A DNA stretch of 64,000 nt from Bradysia coprophila (taxonomy: Eukaryota > Arthropoda > Insecta > Diptera > Sciaridae): contig NC_050735.1 of assembly GCF_014529535.1 (NCBI RefSeq), positions 11,047,739-11,111,738 on the forward strand, in the 5' to 3' direction. The stretch's first letter is position 1, and the number at the start of each line of letters is the position of its first letter. Below are positions 22,345-33,857 of this stretch, piece by piece. A program made the translations under genes and the position numbers. The notes under the pieces were generated by a model that saw nothing but the letters and a program-made list of their open reading frames with translations, was not told the DNA's origin and ran no database searches.

Positions 22345-25300
22345 CTAACTGAGGTTTGTATTTTTTGATTTTCGTTTCGCTCTGTTGAGCAATGATTTAA
22401 TATAAAGGGATTTCGTCTTATCTTTTAAATACCTAGAATTACTAGACGTATCATTCGGAATCGTTGGTAATTCGCTACCCGGAGTCGGCGGTGGACCGCT
22501 ATCCGGAGACGGAGAATCGCCGTCCAAGGTATCCGCATTTTCCATTCTCCAACCGTTTATCTCTTGAATTAGTCTCCTGCATGCTGTACATATTTGATGG
22601 TCATGGGTCACTACCTGTATTCGTACAACGGAGAGTAATACTTATTAGAGTTCGAATTCTAACTCGTTTTTCTATGATCACTACTGGTCCAGGATCTTAG
22701 ACACAAATTTAGAAGAATTGTTTTTAGTTATCAGTATGAACTTACCGCGTGAAACATGTCATTGATCGTTCTAATTTCATGATTTTCAATTAAATTCAAA
22801 GTTTCTGCTCTGTAACACAATGCGCAGTTCGTTTTTGTTGTTGACTCACTTTTTCGAAATCGGCTTGTTTGTTTTTGCTTAATTTTTCTATAACTTATAA
22901 TGAAGTTATAACATTCCACGCATACGCCGTACGTCGCAGGGGCTGAACGGATCTGTGAAGAATAAAGAAAAACGTCTACACTTTCTAGCCTCTCTCGCTA
23001 TTGGAGAGATGATACGACTATGATTTGATATTTATGATAAACTGCAGATTTTGCATGGAGAATTTACCGACAGTGCGAATAGTTCACAGAACTTCTTCAA
23101 ATAGCTGCTAAACTTATTAATTTTGGAATGAAAATAAACCTTCTAAAACAAACACTGTCAGCAAGAGAAATGATAAAAAAAAAATTCATTTGTGTTCATA
23201 ATTACTTAATATTTGATAAAATTTCTGTTTTTAGCCCCGTACGAAGTACGAAGGGGCTTATAGGATTACGATGCCGTGTGTAATTGATGGAATTCGAAGC
23301 AGACGGTAAGGGCAAAGTGTTTGCCTATGTTCATAGATAACGAATCCGCAATAAAAATTTTGTCCGTCCGTCCGTCTGTCACGTCGATATCTTGAGTAAA
23401 TCAAATCCGATTTCAAAAAAAAAAAAATTTCCCTGAAAGATAGTCAAAATAGTGAGGCTAAGTTCGAATATGGGCGATTTTAGGTCGACCCTTCCGGAGC
23501 TGGGGCCCAATAAGTGCCTAACTGTTTTTCGACGATATCTCCAGACATTTAAGCACTACACTTGTAAGTGATACGTCAAATGAAAGGTATTTACAATACG
23601 GATCGACAAAAAAAAAGTTTATGAAAATTGGATGACCGACTCGTGAGTTAGACCCCTTGGTGTGAACTAGGTACAGGGCGGCAAGCCGTTTTTGCTTGTA
23701 GGTTGGCCAAATTTGAACGTATTTAGATGGATTTTGCTTTATTAGATAGGTAATGACCGTACCAATCAGGGAAAAAAATTGTTGTAGCTGGAATTACCCT
23801 CTTTTTTTCCACGTATAAAAAACCCCAGATAAATTCTGTTGCAAGCCATAAAGTTAGTTGAAGTAAAATGTCGCTCCAGGAGACCCATATTTTTCAGTGT
23901 TTTCAACTTGTTTTTGGTCTTCAAACAGGCTGGAGCGATGGGAATGAAATAAACTAAATCAAAATTACATGTTCAGCTCGAAATTGTCTTGAACCGAGCG
24001 ATCATTGGTCTTGAAAATTTTGCTTTCCTCCTTCTTCGTAGAAGGTGGAAAACCTCATTTCTTTTACTTCACAAAATTAACAGAAACTCAATTGCTTGCT
24101 ACGAATATAGGTTTATTGTAAAGCAGAGATCCGCAGCGTTCGTTTACAGTCAATAAATGGTCACTCAAGATGTAATTTGTGCTTCACAAGAGGTCACACA
24201 ATATGGAAATGTGTGTAAAATAACGTTTTTTATATGTAAACGAACGCTGCGCATCTCTGCTTTACAATGAACCTATATTCGTAGCAAGCAATTGAGTTTC
24301 TGTTCATTTTGTGAAGTAAAAGAAATGAGGTTTTCCACCTTCTACGAAGAAGGAGGAAAGCAACATTTTCAAGACCAATGATCGCGCGATTCAGGACAAT
24401 TTCGAGCTGAACATGTAATTTTGATTTAGTTTATTTCATTCCCATCGCTCCAGCCTGTTTGAAGACCAAAAACAAGTTGAAAACACTGAAAAATATGGGT
24501 CTCCTGGAGCGACATTTTACTTCAACTAACTTTATGGCTTGCAACAGAATTTATCTGGGGTTTTTTATACGTGGAAAAAAAGAGGGTAAGTCCAGCTACA
24601 ACACCCTATAGTCAGTTCCGCGGATAAATTCTGTTGCAAGCCAGTAGCACTGACCAAACATTGACCATATTTTGAGTTATAAGTCTAGAACGGGTGGCGG
24701 CCCATACCGATGATTATACTCTTTATGAAGGTCTGCCAAAGGCCTATATTCCTACAAATTTTCAACTTTTAGAAACATGTCTATCTTGAGCTATCACAAA
24801 AAAACTGTTTTCACCACCCCTTGACATGCTATGACTTTTCAAGAGTTCACTCCGAAAATGGGAAACTAACAGAAAAACTAAAAGATCCCTATTTCTTAGA
24901 ATTGAAAGACGATTCTAAAGAGCTATAGCTTGCCTGGATCGCCGAACCATTGTATTTATTTTCACCAAAATTGGTTCAAGTTTTGGCGATATCACTCTTA
25001 AATATTAAAATCTCATCAAATTATTTCATTTTGGTTAAATTTACGAACAAACTTCGAAAAAGCTAAACGTGGGAATTATTGAGATGCGCCATAGCACGGC
25101 AGAGTAAAAGTAACCCAGGCAGGAGCGCTTGTTTGACTAGGGACCCGAATAATCTAGTAGCCGTATGTTTTTTGCGAATTAAATTTTTCAACTTATGTCA
25201 GTGTTCATTTGAGTTCATTTTCATACAGTGTATAAGGTCCCTCATTTGACGTTTCAATAATGAACCGCTCCTGCCAGGTTTACTTTTACTCTGCCGTGGC

Positions 25301-25722
25301 CATAGGAGTTGTTTCATTTTGGTTGTCAGACACAAACAAGCGACGTTCTCGATAATTAAAAGTTACGATAATACCACAGGGGTGTAACTTAGAACAATTT
25401 TTATTGTCGCTGCTAGAACATTTTTGATTTTTGTAGCCCTGTTGAATGTCGTTCAAAAACATCGAATCGTTTTTTAATTTTCTGAATGTTATAGTTTTCG
25501 GCAACAACGATTTTCTGTTATAGTAACTTTTAATTGTCTTCGGCAATTGCCTAAATCGATGGCATTTTACGACAATTTTTATGGTAAAGTGGATACGTGG
25601 ATAATACTTACACGGCCAGTCATCTCGTTCCATAAGTCTATGAATCTTCTTCGCGAAATATAGATAATGGTTGTTGATGCGGCTGCTATGAAGCAGTTTT
25701 CGCAAATCAGATATTCGCTCAT
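22345..25722 (-). CDS. Small protein with two C4 zinc-binding modules (3 exons, 195 aa)
   Basis: Family not recognised. Exons on the minus strand: 25722-25612, 22952-22746, 22614-22345; all splice sites are GT-AG, phase 0, and the sum is 195 codons plus stop. The first module pairs CENC (residue 7) in exon 1 with CVEC in exon 2; the second pairs CALC in exon 2 with CTAC in exon 3 (HDHQICTACRRLIQEI). Each thus has CxxC, 35-45 residues, CxxC, with an intron inside the module, the same plan as the ZAD domains of this window. A Pro/Ser-rich stretch (SPSPDSGPPPTPGSE) and a basic tail (LLNRAKRKSKN) follow; there is no C2H2 finger. The first intron is 2,659 nt and full of repeats. Exon 1 is linked by splice logic only, so the 5' end is less certain than exons 2-3. 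Confidence 0.65.
23232..23420. repeat. Dispersed repeat, CCCCGTACGAAGTACGAAGG
   Basis: Within the large intron of the C4-module gene. Words CCCCGTACGAAGTACG, CCGTGTGTAATTGATGGAAT, TTGCCTATGTTCA and CACGTCGATATCTTGA recur in the same order but inverted at 44390-44520. No coding capacity seen; the palindrome at 23781-24602 may belong to the same element. Confidence 0.7.
23781..24602. repeat. Large palindrome, 368-bp arms
   Basis: Left arm 23781-24148 and right arm 24235-24602 have equal length and are reverse complements with few mismatches; an 86-nt spacer separates them. Outer word GTTGTAGCTGGA, inner word CGAACGCTGCG. It lies in the first intron of the C4-module gene. No open frame of note. 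Confidence 0.85.
25095..25298. repeat. MITE, CACGGCAGAGTAAA family (long copy)
   Basis: Ends CACGGCAGAGTAAAAGTAAC and its reverse complement ending CTCTGCCGTG, flanked by GCCATAG on both sides (7-bp duplication). The best-preserved full copy in the window; sits in the large intron of the C4-module gene, 313 bp from exon 1. Confidence 0.85.
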
Positions 25723-26279
25723 TCTAATTATTAGCCTAGATAGGATAATAATCAGAAAAACGGTCACACACTTTAATCGTTTAAGACTTGTGATTGATAA
25801 TATTTTGTTTTGTTTGTTTGTTCGGCCAGGTTGTTTTGTTTTGATTAATTGAAAAATAAGACACATAACAGCAGTGACATTTCATACAAATTTTTGGTCG
25901 TTTACAATATGACGTATGAATATACAATAAAGATAAGCGGCGTCGCTGTTGAGAGGAGCATTCTCTTTGTCGGATTTTTTCTTTAATTCTGACGTGTAAA
26001 ATTCCCCATAATCGGGGGACTGTAATTACTAGATCGATTCTTATTTATAACGATGAAGAAAGCTTATTGATATGAAATATGTTGAATGTATCATGCCACA
26101 TCTCTGCTTCTAGCATGAACATAAGAAATAGGCCAAGCATTTTCTTGTAAAGATAGGAGTCAAGCGAATTTCCAGAAGATCGGTTGTATCAATTTATCAA
26201 AACCGTAATGTCAGCGTTAGGCCCTCATAGAAAAAACTAATTTCAGTGGTTGACGTCACCTAATAGTATACGTAGGAAA

Positions 26280-26576
26280 CAGGGCCTACTTTTTGGAAAC
26301 TAATTTCTTGAATTTCTCGAATTTTCTCGAATTTCTTAAAATTTCTCGAATTCGAGAAATTAGTTTCTTGAAATTTCTGGAATTTCTCGAAGTTTCTCGA
26401 ATTTCTTGAATTTTCTGGAATTTCTTGAAATTTCTCTAATTCGAGAAAATCAAGAAACTTTGAGAAATTCAAGAAATATTTCTCGAAGTTTCTTGAATTT
26501 CTAGAAGTTTCTTGAATTTCTCAAAGTTTCTTGATTTTCTCGATTTTCTCTAAAAGTTTCTAAAAAGTAGGCCCTG
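26280..26576. repeat. CAGGGCC-ended element filled with GAAATT-type repeats
   Basis: Ends CAGGGCCTACTTTTT and AAAAAGTAGGCCCTG are inverted repeats. Between them runs degenerate repetition of ATTTCTCGAA/TTTCTTGAA, itself partly palindromic. CAGGG is a typical hAT end. Relatives: 42165-42310, 44563-44708 and 58290-58541. Confidence 0.7.
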
Positions 26577-27101
26577 AGGAAATCATTGGGAGTACAAAAC
26601 ACGAACAGAAGTTTTCTCTTCCCTCCCACGTTTAGTGATTTAAATTGGGATATATATTCTACCGATAAATTAATTCAAAACTACCGATAAAAAATAATAA
26701 ATGACCGATAAACACGGTTAAATTCAGGGCGAACGCTGTTTCGACCTCTAAATGTGACGGTGGTCCCAGGACAGTATATAACTGCCCATCATCTATATAG
26801 AACTAATCGAAACATTTATAAATACGCTCAGTCCAACATTCTAGCGTGAAGGAAGAAGTAGGAACCTTCTTTAATAAGGTACTTGCTGCTTGTCAACCAG
26901 AATATAGCATTCGAAAGAAAAGAAACAGAAGAAGAAGAAAAAATCCAAAAGGCAACTAAATTCACTCTGGAAGATATCCTCCCTAATTCACACCGTAAGT
27001 CCGCTGCAAATTCAAAACGCACCACAGCCAAAGGCAGCGTTGTATTTGGTCAACTCGCTTTATTATCATATACGAATATGGTGGCGGGACATTTCTCCAC
27101 C

Positions 27102-27500
27102 GTCAATATCGTCAGGAACGATATTATCGTTTTTTTGGACGATACTATCGTCTAAAAAACGATATTATCGATCAAAAAATTTTCATCCAGGACGATAATA
27201 TCGTCTAAATTGAAAAATTCTAAAATATTGTCTGGACGATTGTATCGTTTTATTGTCGATATTATCGTTCAAAAAACGATATTATCGTTTTCTGGACGAT
27301 ATTACCGTTCTAGAAAATCTAATGGATATTTTCGTTTTCTGTACGATAATATCGTCCAAAACGATAATATTGTCCTGGGCGATATTATCGTTTTCTTAAA
27401 CGATAATATCGTCCAGGACGATACTATCGTTTAAAAAACGATAATATCGCCCAGGACGATATTATCGTTTAGTTTTGGGTGGTAATATTGTCCAGGACTC
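27102..27500. repeat. Array of ACGATAATATCGT palindromes
   Basis: About twenty variants of the palindromic word ACGATAATATCGT (or CGATATTATCG), spaced roughly 15-30 nt and joined by CCAGG, TTTT or AAAA linkers. A separate pair lies at 27926-27960. No coding potential; the transcript would fold into many short hairpins. Confidence 0.8.
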
Positions 27501-27620
27501 AATTTTACTCAGAGGTGCAGCAAGAACCGAATTCTCTTCCAAAATATCGAAAAACAATTGTCAGAGGAAATCACCTACACATCAGTGTTTAAAAAAGGCG
27601 TTTAGTTCGTCCCTAAATAA

Positions 27621-27812
27621 TTCATCTTTTTACGAAATGAATACCAATTTTGATTGTACATAAAAAGCGTTTTAACACGCCGAGCGATCCGGCCCATTGC
27701 CCCGGAGCGAAGCGGAGGGCCGCAATGCGAGCCGGGCGCCGGAACGGTGTCGGAACTTAGGAGTTAATTTTTTTTCTCGCATCGTCTCATAATTAGTTTG
27801 TGTAATTTTTCT
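27621..27812. repeat. Dispersed repeat with GC-rich core, copy 1
   Basis: AT-rich flanks around a strikingly GC-rich core (27688-27763) with GCCCCGGAGCGAAGCGGAGG. A nearly identical copy is at 32306-32500 and a start of a third at 32496-32537 (GCGTTTTAACACGCCGAGCG). The core is partly self-complementary. Confidence 0.75.
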
Positions 27813-28202
27813 AAATAAAATTTAAATTTACGGAACCAAATGAACCAATTTTTAATATATATTTGCCGTCTATAAAAAGGTGTTTATCTACAAGATTTTG
27901 TGTTTCGTCTTCAACAACCATCCAGAACGATAATATCGCCCAGGACGATATTATCGTCTAGAATTTTTATTTAGTGTAGTTATGTCGCCTCATCACGAGT
28001 TGAAATATATTCGTCAGTAAGAATATTATGGAATCTGTAATAAGTCACGGTTCCTTTAATTAATTTTCCAGCGTGAAAATCTGTATGATACAGTGTCCAG
28101 TTTCAGTACTCTATTAAGAGAACTACTCACTTGAAGTGCGTTGTACCATATCAATCTCTGTGCAATTTTATGTTCAGAACATTTCATCGAAACAAATTTT
28201 GC

Positions 28203-29980
28203 TTATTTTTCAGCTTTTGGTAATACTACTGCCTTGTCCGCAAATGCTTTCTTCTCATTGTCTCGAGTCCATTCAACCAAATGGGTATTTTTGCGATGTG
28301 AATACATGTTTGCACTAGATTTGAATTTTTTATCGCAGTACTGACATTTGTATAGATCTTCACCGGTATGTGTTGCGACGTGTTCCTGCAAATAAGCGCA
28401 TGAAAGATGCATTCATATCGGGATTCCCCAACGACATAGAACTGATACCTTCAAATTTTTAGCGCATTTGAACGCTTTATCACACAATACGCATTCATGT
28501 TTTCGTTCAGCATGATAACTACGCATATGACCACTCAGTTTTTGCTTATGCCGTAACACCTTGTCACATACCGGACAATTCACCGGTTTATTATCCTGAT
28601 GTTGTTCCTTTATATGCCTAGTGAGGACGTACTTGGTTTTAAACCTACAAACATTCATGCCATTTATTGAGAACCAATTGCAATCTTTGCACGCTCGAAT
28701 TAACCTACCAACCATCACAAATGTTGCATTGAACTTTCGGTGGAGGTGTTGTCGAATGTTCGATGGTAACGTGATGGCCGAGTGTATGTTTCGATTTGAA
28801 TTGACGTGCACATATCTCACAGACGTAATCATGTAATTTATGGACGGCACGAATGTGGTTTTTTAGCATGATAGCTGAACGATAGCTGAAATCAATTCGA
28901 AAAGCGGAGGCTAATGACAGCCATATTGTTGGGAGGTCAACAAACCTCACATTGAATTGAAAACGGACCAAACTTACTTTTTACCGCACTTCTCGCATGG
29001 ATATTCGACGCCAGCAACTGGGTGTATGGTCTTTGTGTGAAGTCTCAATATTGCTTCCGTCGGAAAACTACTTGAACATGAGCTGCATTTGAAGGCCCGT
29101 GAATCGATTGGCACGTGATTAGCAATGTGAATTTTGAACGAATATTTGGTCTTAAAATTCCTCTCGCACTGTTCGCAACGATATGTATCCGGATTGGTGT
29201 GACCACGCATGTGAGCAGCCATCGAGTGACGCGCCTCAAATTTCTTGTCGCAACAAGTGAGATAGCCATGTACTTTGTGAACCATACGATAATGCCGTTT
29301 CACATCCAATAACGTTTCGAATGTAACATCGTTGCAAAGGTCGCATTTCATAGTGAACCATTCACAGATTCGAGCATCCAATTCCTCTTTGATTGCTCGA
29401 TTCTGGTTTATCAATTTAACAGATCGACGATGGGAGCTAGAAACTTTACGTTCGATGGGACCCAGTCGATTTTCATCAATTTGTGAGGATTTGCCGAAAG
29501 GTTTCACTTTACGTCTGGAGGTGTGCGGTGTACCATTGGAATCTTCATTATAACCGAAGTCGTCTGCTTCATTTTGTTGCAAATTTATCGTTCCCGATGC
29601 TAGCTCTGCTTCCTCGCACTTGACTATACTCAAATCGGGCTCAACAACAACAGTTTGATCCTTGTCATCTCCATCGCTTGTGATAGAGTTCCAGTAAGAC
29701 TTCTGGCATTGCTCCACTCTTTGGTAAAACTCGTGGAAGGATTTGGTTTGTATCCAACAAATTTGGCACAACCACTCTGTCAGCCCATCATTTTTAGTGA
29801 CCTTTACAAATGAGACTATAATAGTCGTGATCGAATGGTATATTCTTGACCACGTCTCACCTGAAACCAGAAATGTTTTGCCAATATTGTGGCGATTGTT
29901 GAATGATGAAATGTTGTCCAAATGTTCACTACATCCTCACTGGTCTGCAGACATAAACGACAGAGTTGTGTAGGATCCAT
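28203..29980 (-). CDS. ZAD-C2H2 zinc-finger protein, tandem paralogue A (5 exons, 499 aa)
   Basis: Likely nuclear DNA-binding protein. Exons on the minus strand: 29980-29861, 29801-28978, 28885-28709, 28644-28449, 28385-28203; 1,500 nt in frame. The start is the Met of [11 protein letters not shown], directly before the first ZAD cysteines and matching paralogues B and C. Intron 1 splits the ZAD (CRLC / CQIC). An acidic linker is followed by about ten fingers: a CDLC...HYRMVH type, CC-type [20 protein letters not shown], then classical ones such as [65 protein letters not shown] and [22 protein letters not shown]. Introns 2, 3 and 4 cut fingers 5, 7 and 9 at the same codons as in B and C. It has one fewer CD-C/CC finger pair than B and C. 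Low divergence points to recent tandem duplication. Confidence 0.93.
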
Positions 29981-30144
29981 GTTAGGAATAGTTGCATCAA
30001 CAGCAACTTTTCTTCCGTATGTAAACAAAAGCAGTTTATTTTGACAGAAAATGCAATTCACCAGCACAATGCACTTTTTGACAGGCTTCCAACAATATGC
30101 AGCTTATGCAGTAGATGCACTCGATGCATTCTGACAATTACGAT

Positions 30145-30155
30145 TTGTAGTAGAT
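30145..30155 (-). promoter_or_regulatory. Conserved upstream motif of paralogue A
   Basis: On the gene strand ATCTACTACAA, 165 nt before the start codon. The same word ATCTACTACAAT precedes paralogue B (36003-36014) and C (41292-41303) at nearly the same distance. Between motif and start codon A and B also share CTGTCAAAAA...GTGCATT. Presumed core promoter or factor site. Confidence 0.5.
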
Positions 30156-30159
30156 TCAG

Positions 30160-31560
30160 GATGAAGACGTTAGATCGACAGATGCGATTACGATTTAAAT
30201 TTAGTTAGGATTCATACTCAGTCGTATTATATACTCTATAGCCATTCTTAAGATGAATTGACTCAACTCTAAATTTTAGCCTAAATTTATGCGAACAAAT
30301 GATATATTTATTGATGATAACTTTGTACATATACGCGTCTTTTCTGAAAAAAAAATGGCACAAATTCTGAGTTTTCTCGTAGAAGCACCTCAAGCGAAAG
30401 TGATCATAGTCGACAGCTGCCATAGAGTACTATTTTGTATGAAATTGCCTTTTTTTACAATGTCTTACAGTTATGTGACACACTGTCAAGTTGCAGTACC
30501 CTATTTAGAGTACAAGTCAAGCTTGGAGTGCGTTGGTAGAAAGTAGAAAGGCTACCTACATCACCACAAACATTTATCATTGTTAGTAACAATTTGTTAC
30601 TCAATGCCAAAACACTTCTTGACACAAAACGATGGTCTTACTTTTTCGTCTTAAGACCGATTCGCAGTCACTCCGCCCTTTTCAAAATAACTATAAAAAC
30701 TGTTCCCTCTATGCATTGTTATAGCGTAAACGGCCACGGTTGGTTTGAAACGAGATTAAATAGGGAACGCCGACCACCAATAATTTTTTTTTCATATTAC
30801 TAATCAGTGATGGACAAGAAAATCACACCGGAAAAAAATCAGACCAAACGGCTGGGCCGTTTCTGAGAACCAGAAGCTGTGTCGTCCACGGCCGGTGGAG
30901 AGGCGGTTAATTCTGACTTATATTGGGATCGGTAACGAGACTAATTCAAAAAATCACATTGGAACATCTGGTTACCAACCAGTGGTTGGGCAGCTGTAGC
31001 CCCGAGTAGTAGAAAAATGACGATTTTCTATGTGCGATATCTTCGAAAGGAAGCAACCGTGGAAGTTTTGGATTGTTGATATGGATAGAGGGTTACAAGC
31101 CCTATCCACCACTAGTAACTGATTTTTTAGATGTTGTCTCTAATGGCCAATTTTTAACCATTTTTTTTTGCTACCATCGGCGAACTTTGAGCACTGCTGG
31201 AACAGTTGCTTATCTCTAAGCTGAAGCTTTGTTACGATATTAAACATGAAACGCATCGGTCTCGACGCGTACCCTTTTTGTTAGATTTTATGAAGCGACA
31301 TCGCTCTACGACGAAATTTACAAACGAATCTTAAATTTCGAAATTATAGCTCAGCTACTTCGTGTCCAACAGTTGAGTATCGAAGAAGTCAGATATGACT
31401 GATTTCGGTGTAAATTTCACTATTGGGCTTGGGCTTATGCGGGAATTCTGGTTTCTTCTAAAATTCAATAATTCTGTAGGTTTTTGGTTATCAAATCTTT
31501 TTTAGTGAGCCAATAATGATTTAGCAACTGTTTTAAATAAAATAAATTCAATAAGGGAAA
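30160..31560. other. Gene-free stretch between paralogues A and B
   Basis: No exon seen. A single end of the CAACGCACTTCAAGC repeat family lies at 30477-30536. The rest is unique-looking AT-rich sequence without protein-like frames. Confidence 0.5.
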
Positions 31561-31984
31561 TCTTTTTTTGTCAGCAAAATTATTCTTTTTTTGCAGCAAA
31601 ATTATTTTTTTTATCAGCAAATTTATTGCTATTGTGACCAAATTTAATTCTTCGTCTGCAAATTTATTTTTTTGAAGCAGCAAATTTAATCTTATTTTGT
31701 CAGCACATTTATTGTTTTGCAATCTGCAAAATTAAATATTTTTTTAGCTATTTTTTAGCAGCAAATTTATTTATTTCTATCAGCAAAGTTAATACTTTTG
31801 TCAACAAATTTATTTATTCGTCATCAGCAAAATTAATTGTTTAGTTTAGCTATTTTTTAACAGCAATTCTATTGATTTGCAACAGCAAATTTATTCTACT
31901 TTTGTCAGCAGATTTATTTCTTGTCATAAGCAAAATTAATTGTTTATTTTAGCTATTTTTATCTATTTTTGGTGAAATGGATTT

Positions 31985-32085
31985 TCATATATGCTTTTCG
32001 TCACTAGTGGTGAAATGGACACCAAAACCCAATGCTTATCGAGCAACACCTCTAACCATTCGGCTATTGAGATATATAATCGCAG
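31985..32085 (-). repeat. tRNA-like, probably SINE-derived stretch
   Basis: On the minus strand TCAATAGCCGAATGGTTAGA matches a tRNA A box (TAGCNNANNGG) and is followed about 35 nt later by GGTTTTGGTGTCC, a poor B-box match. The expected acceptor stem is missing, so I take it for a tRNA-derived repeat and not a tRNA gene. Confidence 0.4.
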
Positions 32086-32305
32086 TGTAACAATTTTCAA
32101 AAGTTCATTTTTCGCAGCTGGTTGCAGAAAACGTTGTATGCAACACGTTGTGAAAGTGGTAGTTTTTGTCACATGCTTCGCTCGCTTCGCACGTTTGATA
32201 ACATTACATCTAGTGACACAAACTACCACTTTTCGCAACTAGCTGCAGAAATTACTATTTCACGTCTTACGTCAACGTAAATAGTTATTGACACTACACG
32301 GACAA

Positions 32306-32500
32306 TTCATTTCTTTTTACGAAATGGATACCAATTTTCATTGCACTTAAAAAGCGTTTTAACACGCCGAGCGATCCGGCCCATTGCCCCGGAGCGAAGC
32401 GGAGGGCCGCAATGCGAGCCGGGCGCCGGAACGGTGTCGGTAACTTAGGAGTTAATTTTTTTTCTCTCGCATCGTCTAATAATTAGTCTGTGTAATTCAT
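32306..32500. repeat. Dispersed repeat with GC-rich core, copy 2
   Basis: Same order and near-identical sequence as 27621-27812, including TTTTTACGAAATG, GCGTTTTAACACGCC and the GC-rich core. Followed at 32496 by the first 40 nt of another copy. Confidence 0.75.
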
Positions 32501-33354
32501 TGCCCATAAAGAGCGTTTTAACACGCCGAGCGATCCGTAAACTTAGTTAAAGTGAAATTATTATGAAAGGTGTGCAAATTACGAAGCCCCATTCAAATCG
32601 AGGGATAAATGCTTTTTTAGGCACTAGGTGTGTAGATTGTCACTCGATACCGCAGGTCGAGCGTGACAATACACATCGTGTGCATAAAAGATCTATCACC
32701 GAGTTGTGTACAACGTTTTTCGCAATAAAGGCAACGGAAAGTTCTACTTTTCGTCGCTTGTTGAGTTGACGTTTTCGTGTTAGTGGTGTTAGTGATATAA
32801 TTTTATATGTCCTACTGCGGGACATATGCTGATTGAAGATAGTAATTTTCCTACTTATAAAAAAATAAATTTGCAATTGAAACACTAATAAATTTGCTGA
32901 CAAAAAGCAATAACTTCGAGGTATTAATTTTGCTGTTCGAAGGCATTAAAAGTGCATATTACAAAACAATAAATTTGCTGACTACAAAGTAATAAATTTG
33001 CTGCCAGGGATTTGCTGCAAAAGAATTATTTTTGCTGCTTAAAGTCAGTAATATTGCTGCTCAGAAAGCAATAAATATGCTGTTCGAGTACTAATAAGTT
33101 TGCTGAAAATAAGACTAATTTTGCTGATACAAAACACTAAATTTGCTGATAAAAAAGATTAAATTTGCTGCTAAAAAAAATAAATTTGCAGAAAAAAAGA
33201 ATAAATTTGCTGATGAAATAAATAATTTTGCTACTAAAAGAATAAATTTGCTGACAAAAAAATAGATGCCAATTCAATAATAATTGCATAATTGGCATAA
33301 CAGCATAATTGTTGATCCCATCAACGCATAATTGCTCGTGTGCTTTCGACATCC

Positions 33355-33525
33355 ATATGAGTTCACCGAGTTCACGTTTACACGTTATAGTAGCTTACGA
33401 TTTGGCTGATATATTGAATTTGAAAATTTTGGTTTTTGTATGAAAATAAGCAAAATTTCGTTTTTCAGATAACTGAAATCGCCTACGCTACTTACTTAGT
33501 TAGTTAGTTCCTATGGAAAAGTGGA
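33355..33525. repeat. Dispersed repeat shared with 63448-63615 (inverted)
   Basis: Words GAGTTCA, CACGTTA, TGAAAATAAGCAAAATTTCG and TTAGTTAGTTCCTATG match the reverse complement of 63448-63615. No coding capacity. Confidence 0.6.
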
Positions 33526-33857
33526 TCCAGCAACTCCTAAACGTCAGTTATTTTGTAAGTAAGATAAAGAATTTGCGTCACATTTACCCCTTAAGGGTTT
33601 TTGACCGATTTTAAATTAGTCAACAGTGTATGATTCTACAAACAAAGAAAGAAAGTGGTATTTTGACAGCGTCAAAACGAAGTTTGTTTGCTAGAGAGTG
33701 TATTGGTTCATTATTAATCGTTCAAATTTCGTCAGCAGAACATCAGTCGTGCATACATGATCATGATCAGTGTTTCGCGGAATTGCATAGATTTCTCAGA
33801 GGTTGGAAAAACAAACTTGGGTGTAACTTAGTTTCGCTTATATTCTCCCAGTTCTGA

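Larger units (their letters stand above)
31570..33256. repeat. Inverted pair of CAGCAAATTTATT arrays with repeat-filled centre
   Basis: From 31570 to 31945 the word CAGCAAATTTATT (and CAGCAAAATTA variants) recurs about every 30 nt. From 32864 to 33256 its reverse complement AATAAATTTGCTG recurs in the same manner. The centre (31960-32850) holds a tRNA-like stretch, a foldback (32095-32250), the GC-rich repeat (32306-32537) and a piece shared with 41571-41690 and 43520-43680. The two arrays together form a very large inverted structure. Confidence 0.7.

Noticed and set aside
25286..25705. 139-aa open frame on the minus strand overlapping exon 1 of the C4-module gene
   Set aside because: Another frame of the same strand, no domain, runs into the MITE at 25095-25298, and the splice donor at 25611 supports the other frame.
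27102..27500. CRISPR array
   Set aside because: Spacing and linkers are irregular, the repeats are short palindromes, and the genome is eukaryotic.
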